Shown here: one piece after another, positions 54,175-55,305 of the stretch
Layout of the letters: each line of letters opens with the position of its first letter
Position numbering within the stretch: position 1 is the stretch's first letter
NCBI GenBank assembly: GCA_016702415.1
Contig: JADJEA010000002.1
Coordinates: forward strand, 1-55,305
Length of the DNA stretch: 55,305 nucleotides
Direction: 5' to 3'
Source: Nostocoides sp.
GTDB taxonomy: Bacteria; Actinomycetota; Actinomycetes; Actinomycetales; Dermatophilaceae
Program-made: the position numbers and the translations under genes
Notes under the pieces: model-generated
The model's database searches: none
Told to the model about the DNA's origin: nothing
Seen by the model: only the letters and a program-made list of their open reading frames with translations

Positions 54175-54255
54175 CGCCCAGACCGACCCGAGCCGTCGGC
54201 TGGCGACGAGAGCATCGAGCGCCGCGCGCTGGGTCGCGGTGAACTCGCTCACCAT
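54175..54255 (-). pseudogene. Truncated partner of a nucleotidyltransferase (possible HEPN-type)
   Basis: ATG at 54255 overlaps the stop of the nucleotidyltransferase gene (ATGGTGA). Only about 25 residues, MVSEFTATQRAALDALVASR then RLGSV, look protein-like before the frame runs into the antisense of the VOC gene. Genes in this position usually encode the HEPN partner of a minimal nucleotidyltransferase; the identification is inference. Confidence 0.3.
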
Positions 54256-54446
54256 GGCAACTCACCGAAGAGCAGGGCGGTAGGGCTCGCGCGCACTTGG
54301 GTGAGGAAGCCCGAGTCCGCCGTTGCTTCCTCAGGGGTGAGGATCGTGGGGTTGATCGGTCGGCCCACCTGGGCCTGCACCTGGTCACAGGCGTCGTGGA
54401 TCTCGTCAACGTCGGGCATGCCGATGATCATGATGTCGACGATCAA
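54249..54446 (-). pseudogene. Minimal nucleotidyltransferase, C-terminal part
   Basis: The frame reads LIVDIMIIGMPDVDEIHDAC, then DQVQAQVGRPINPTILTPEE and FLTQVRASPTALLFGELPW. VDIMIIG is the second acidic strand of an MNT-type nucleotidyltransferase, and the following INPTILTPEE is the family's conserved strand. The nucleotide-binding GS(x)ARG part is not found upstream; the frame breaks near 54480. These proteins act as antitoxins or regulators with HEPN partners. Confidence 0.45.
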
Positions 54447-54519
54447 GTACGACGGGCTGGTGTTTCCGCAGGTCAGGGCGGGGTCTGCTGCTCTTGCCGA
54501 CGACCAGCGAAGATCTCGA

Positions 54520-55305
54520 TCAAGTAACCGAGGACCTCAACGGGTCAGCCCAGAACGGGACGTATCGCATGGCCTTGGGTCCGGCCGCCGGGTCAGACGC
54601 CGCGATAAGACCGGCATCGAGAGCATCTCGGAGCAACCTTGATGCCTGAGCACTGTTCTGACCCGAGATCCCGAAGCGTCCCCTGATCGTCGTGTTCGTC
54701 GTGTGCTGGCGGTTCACGTACTGAAGGCACGCGTGCTGATAGACCGCCCGCATACGTTCCGAGCGGTCCATCTCCCGTAAGGGGCGTGGCGCAAATAGCA
54801 CCACCCGTGTGTGCTTCGGATACCTCTACGAGCGGTGGGGGGAGTTGATGAAGCTCGATCTCGAATGCAACCTTGTCCCAGCCGCTCCCTCGTTCTTCGC
54901 ACACGCCCATCTGCCGCATTGCGCGCGCGAGCCGCTCGTCCGGGACTGGGGTGGGGAATCGATGAACCGGTCGGGGTCGATCAGAGGTTTCCCGGGATTG
55001 GTCAGTTCGATGCGGTCAGCGAAAATCTCGACAGTGGGGCCGGTGCCGGAGATCCGCAGGTCTTGGTGGATCAGGGGTTGGCGAGCAACTCTCGGGTGGC
55101 CAACTCGGATACAAGGTGTCCGCTGTGCAGGCGCCCTTGACCACCTCGTTCTCAGGCAGAAGGTCGGCGATTCATCCGTAGAGGTCCGCGAAGCCATCTG
55201 CGCGTAAACGCGCGTTGCCCCCTCCTGTTCACGGATCGTTCGCACCCTCGACACTCCGTCGTAGAGGATGACTCTTGGTGCCTTGCGAGCGAGCCCCAGG
55301 AAACT
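54520..55305 (-). pseudogene. ATP-binding/DNA-binding (AlbA_2, HATPase_c_4) protein, 3' part, frameshifted
   Basis: The window ends inside it. From the right edge: RKAPRVILYDGVSRVRTIRE, then in other frames LIHQDLRISGTGPTVEIFAD, RIELTNPGKPLIDPDRFIDS, MGVCEERGSGWDKVAFEIEL, and finally MRAVYQHACLQYVNRQHTTN, RGRFGISGQNSAQASRLLRD and MRYVPFW. This is the C-terminal half of the Divergent-AAA/AlbA_2 family (RecG-like ATP-binding regulators). At least four frame changes occur. Such genes are frequent neighbours of toxin-antitoxin and mobile loci. Confidence 0.5.

Overview
The window is high-G+C DNA with actinobacterial gene content: an Rv0338c-type iron-sulfur protein, a mycothiol-type isomerase-fold protein, a fused indolepyruvate oxidoreductase, several VapBC modules and NarL-type two-component pairs. 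A Micrococcales member, perhaps Intrasporangiaceae-like, is my inference; no rRNA or marker gene proves it. Many long genes are split by single-base indels, often at G or C runs, and two seem to lack an internal block. This looks more like a poorly polished assembly than wholesale gene decay.

Layout. 1-5.4 kb: badly broken osmoprotectant ABC permease and binding protein, a large LuxR-type ATPase regulator with an NTGxP-like pentapeptide repeat, and a 3-hydroxyisobutyryl-CoA hydrolase-like gene. 5.4-9.9 kb: membrane Fe-S oxidoreductase, then cysK-cysE for cysteine synthesis, and a small YtxH-like protein. 10.0-15.8 kb: tRNA-Ser(UGA) followed by a foreign-looking, AT-richer island with an XRE regulator, a secreted I36-inhibitor-like protein, a lipoprotein-like gene, an ABC ATPase, an FtsX-type permease and an HTH protein. 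It ends in 44-bp tandem repeats that contain 13 bp of the tRNA 3' end. 16-21.4 kb: acyl-CoA synthetase and indolepyruvate ferredoxin oxidoreductase. 21.5-28.4 kb: NodB lipoprotein, radical SAM/SPASM protein, Tat-exported surface protein, methyltransferase behind a Zur-like box, isomerase-fold protein, and an APC permease with a GyrI-like partner. 28.5-35.2 kb: three VapBC modules, two DUF1801 proteins, an ArsR-type regulator in frame with a beta-propeller lipoprotein, and a dienelactone-hydrolase-like enzyme. 35.2-39.6 kb: two NarL-type two-component systems. 39.7-50.4 kb: membrane proteins, an APC transporter, oligopeptidase B and a five-gene peptide ABC importer. 50.4-55.3 kb: DmpA-type peptidase, histone-deacetylase-fold amidohydrolase, a fourth VapBC, a VOC protein and broken nucleotidyltransferase and ATP-binding genes.

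The most unusual signal is not a gene. The octamer GTATGCCG (reverse CGGCATAC) occurs at least 57 times by eye, 28 and 29 copies on the two strands, where roughly two are expected from composition. It is met with the otherwise disfavoured codons TAT and GCA, lies in both orientations inside single genes, and forms a perfect inverted pair just after cysK, as DNA-uptake words do in Neisseria and Haemophilus. It is absent from 8.8 to 15.97 kb, the stretch containing the island. It behaves like a genome-wide iterated DNA word of unknown function.
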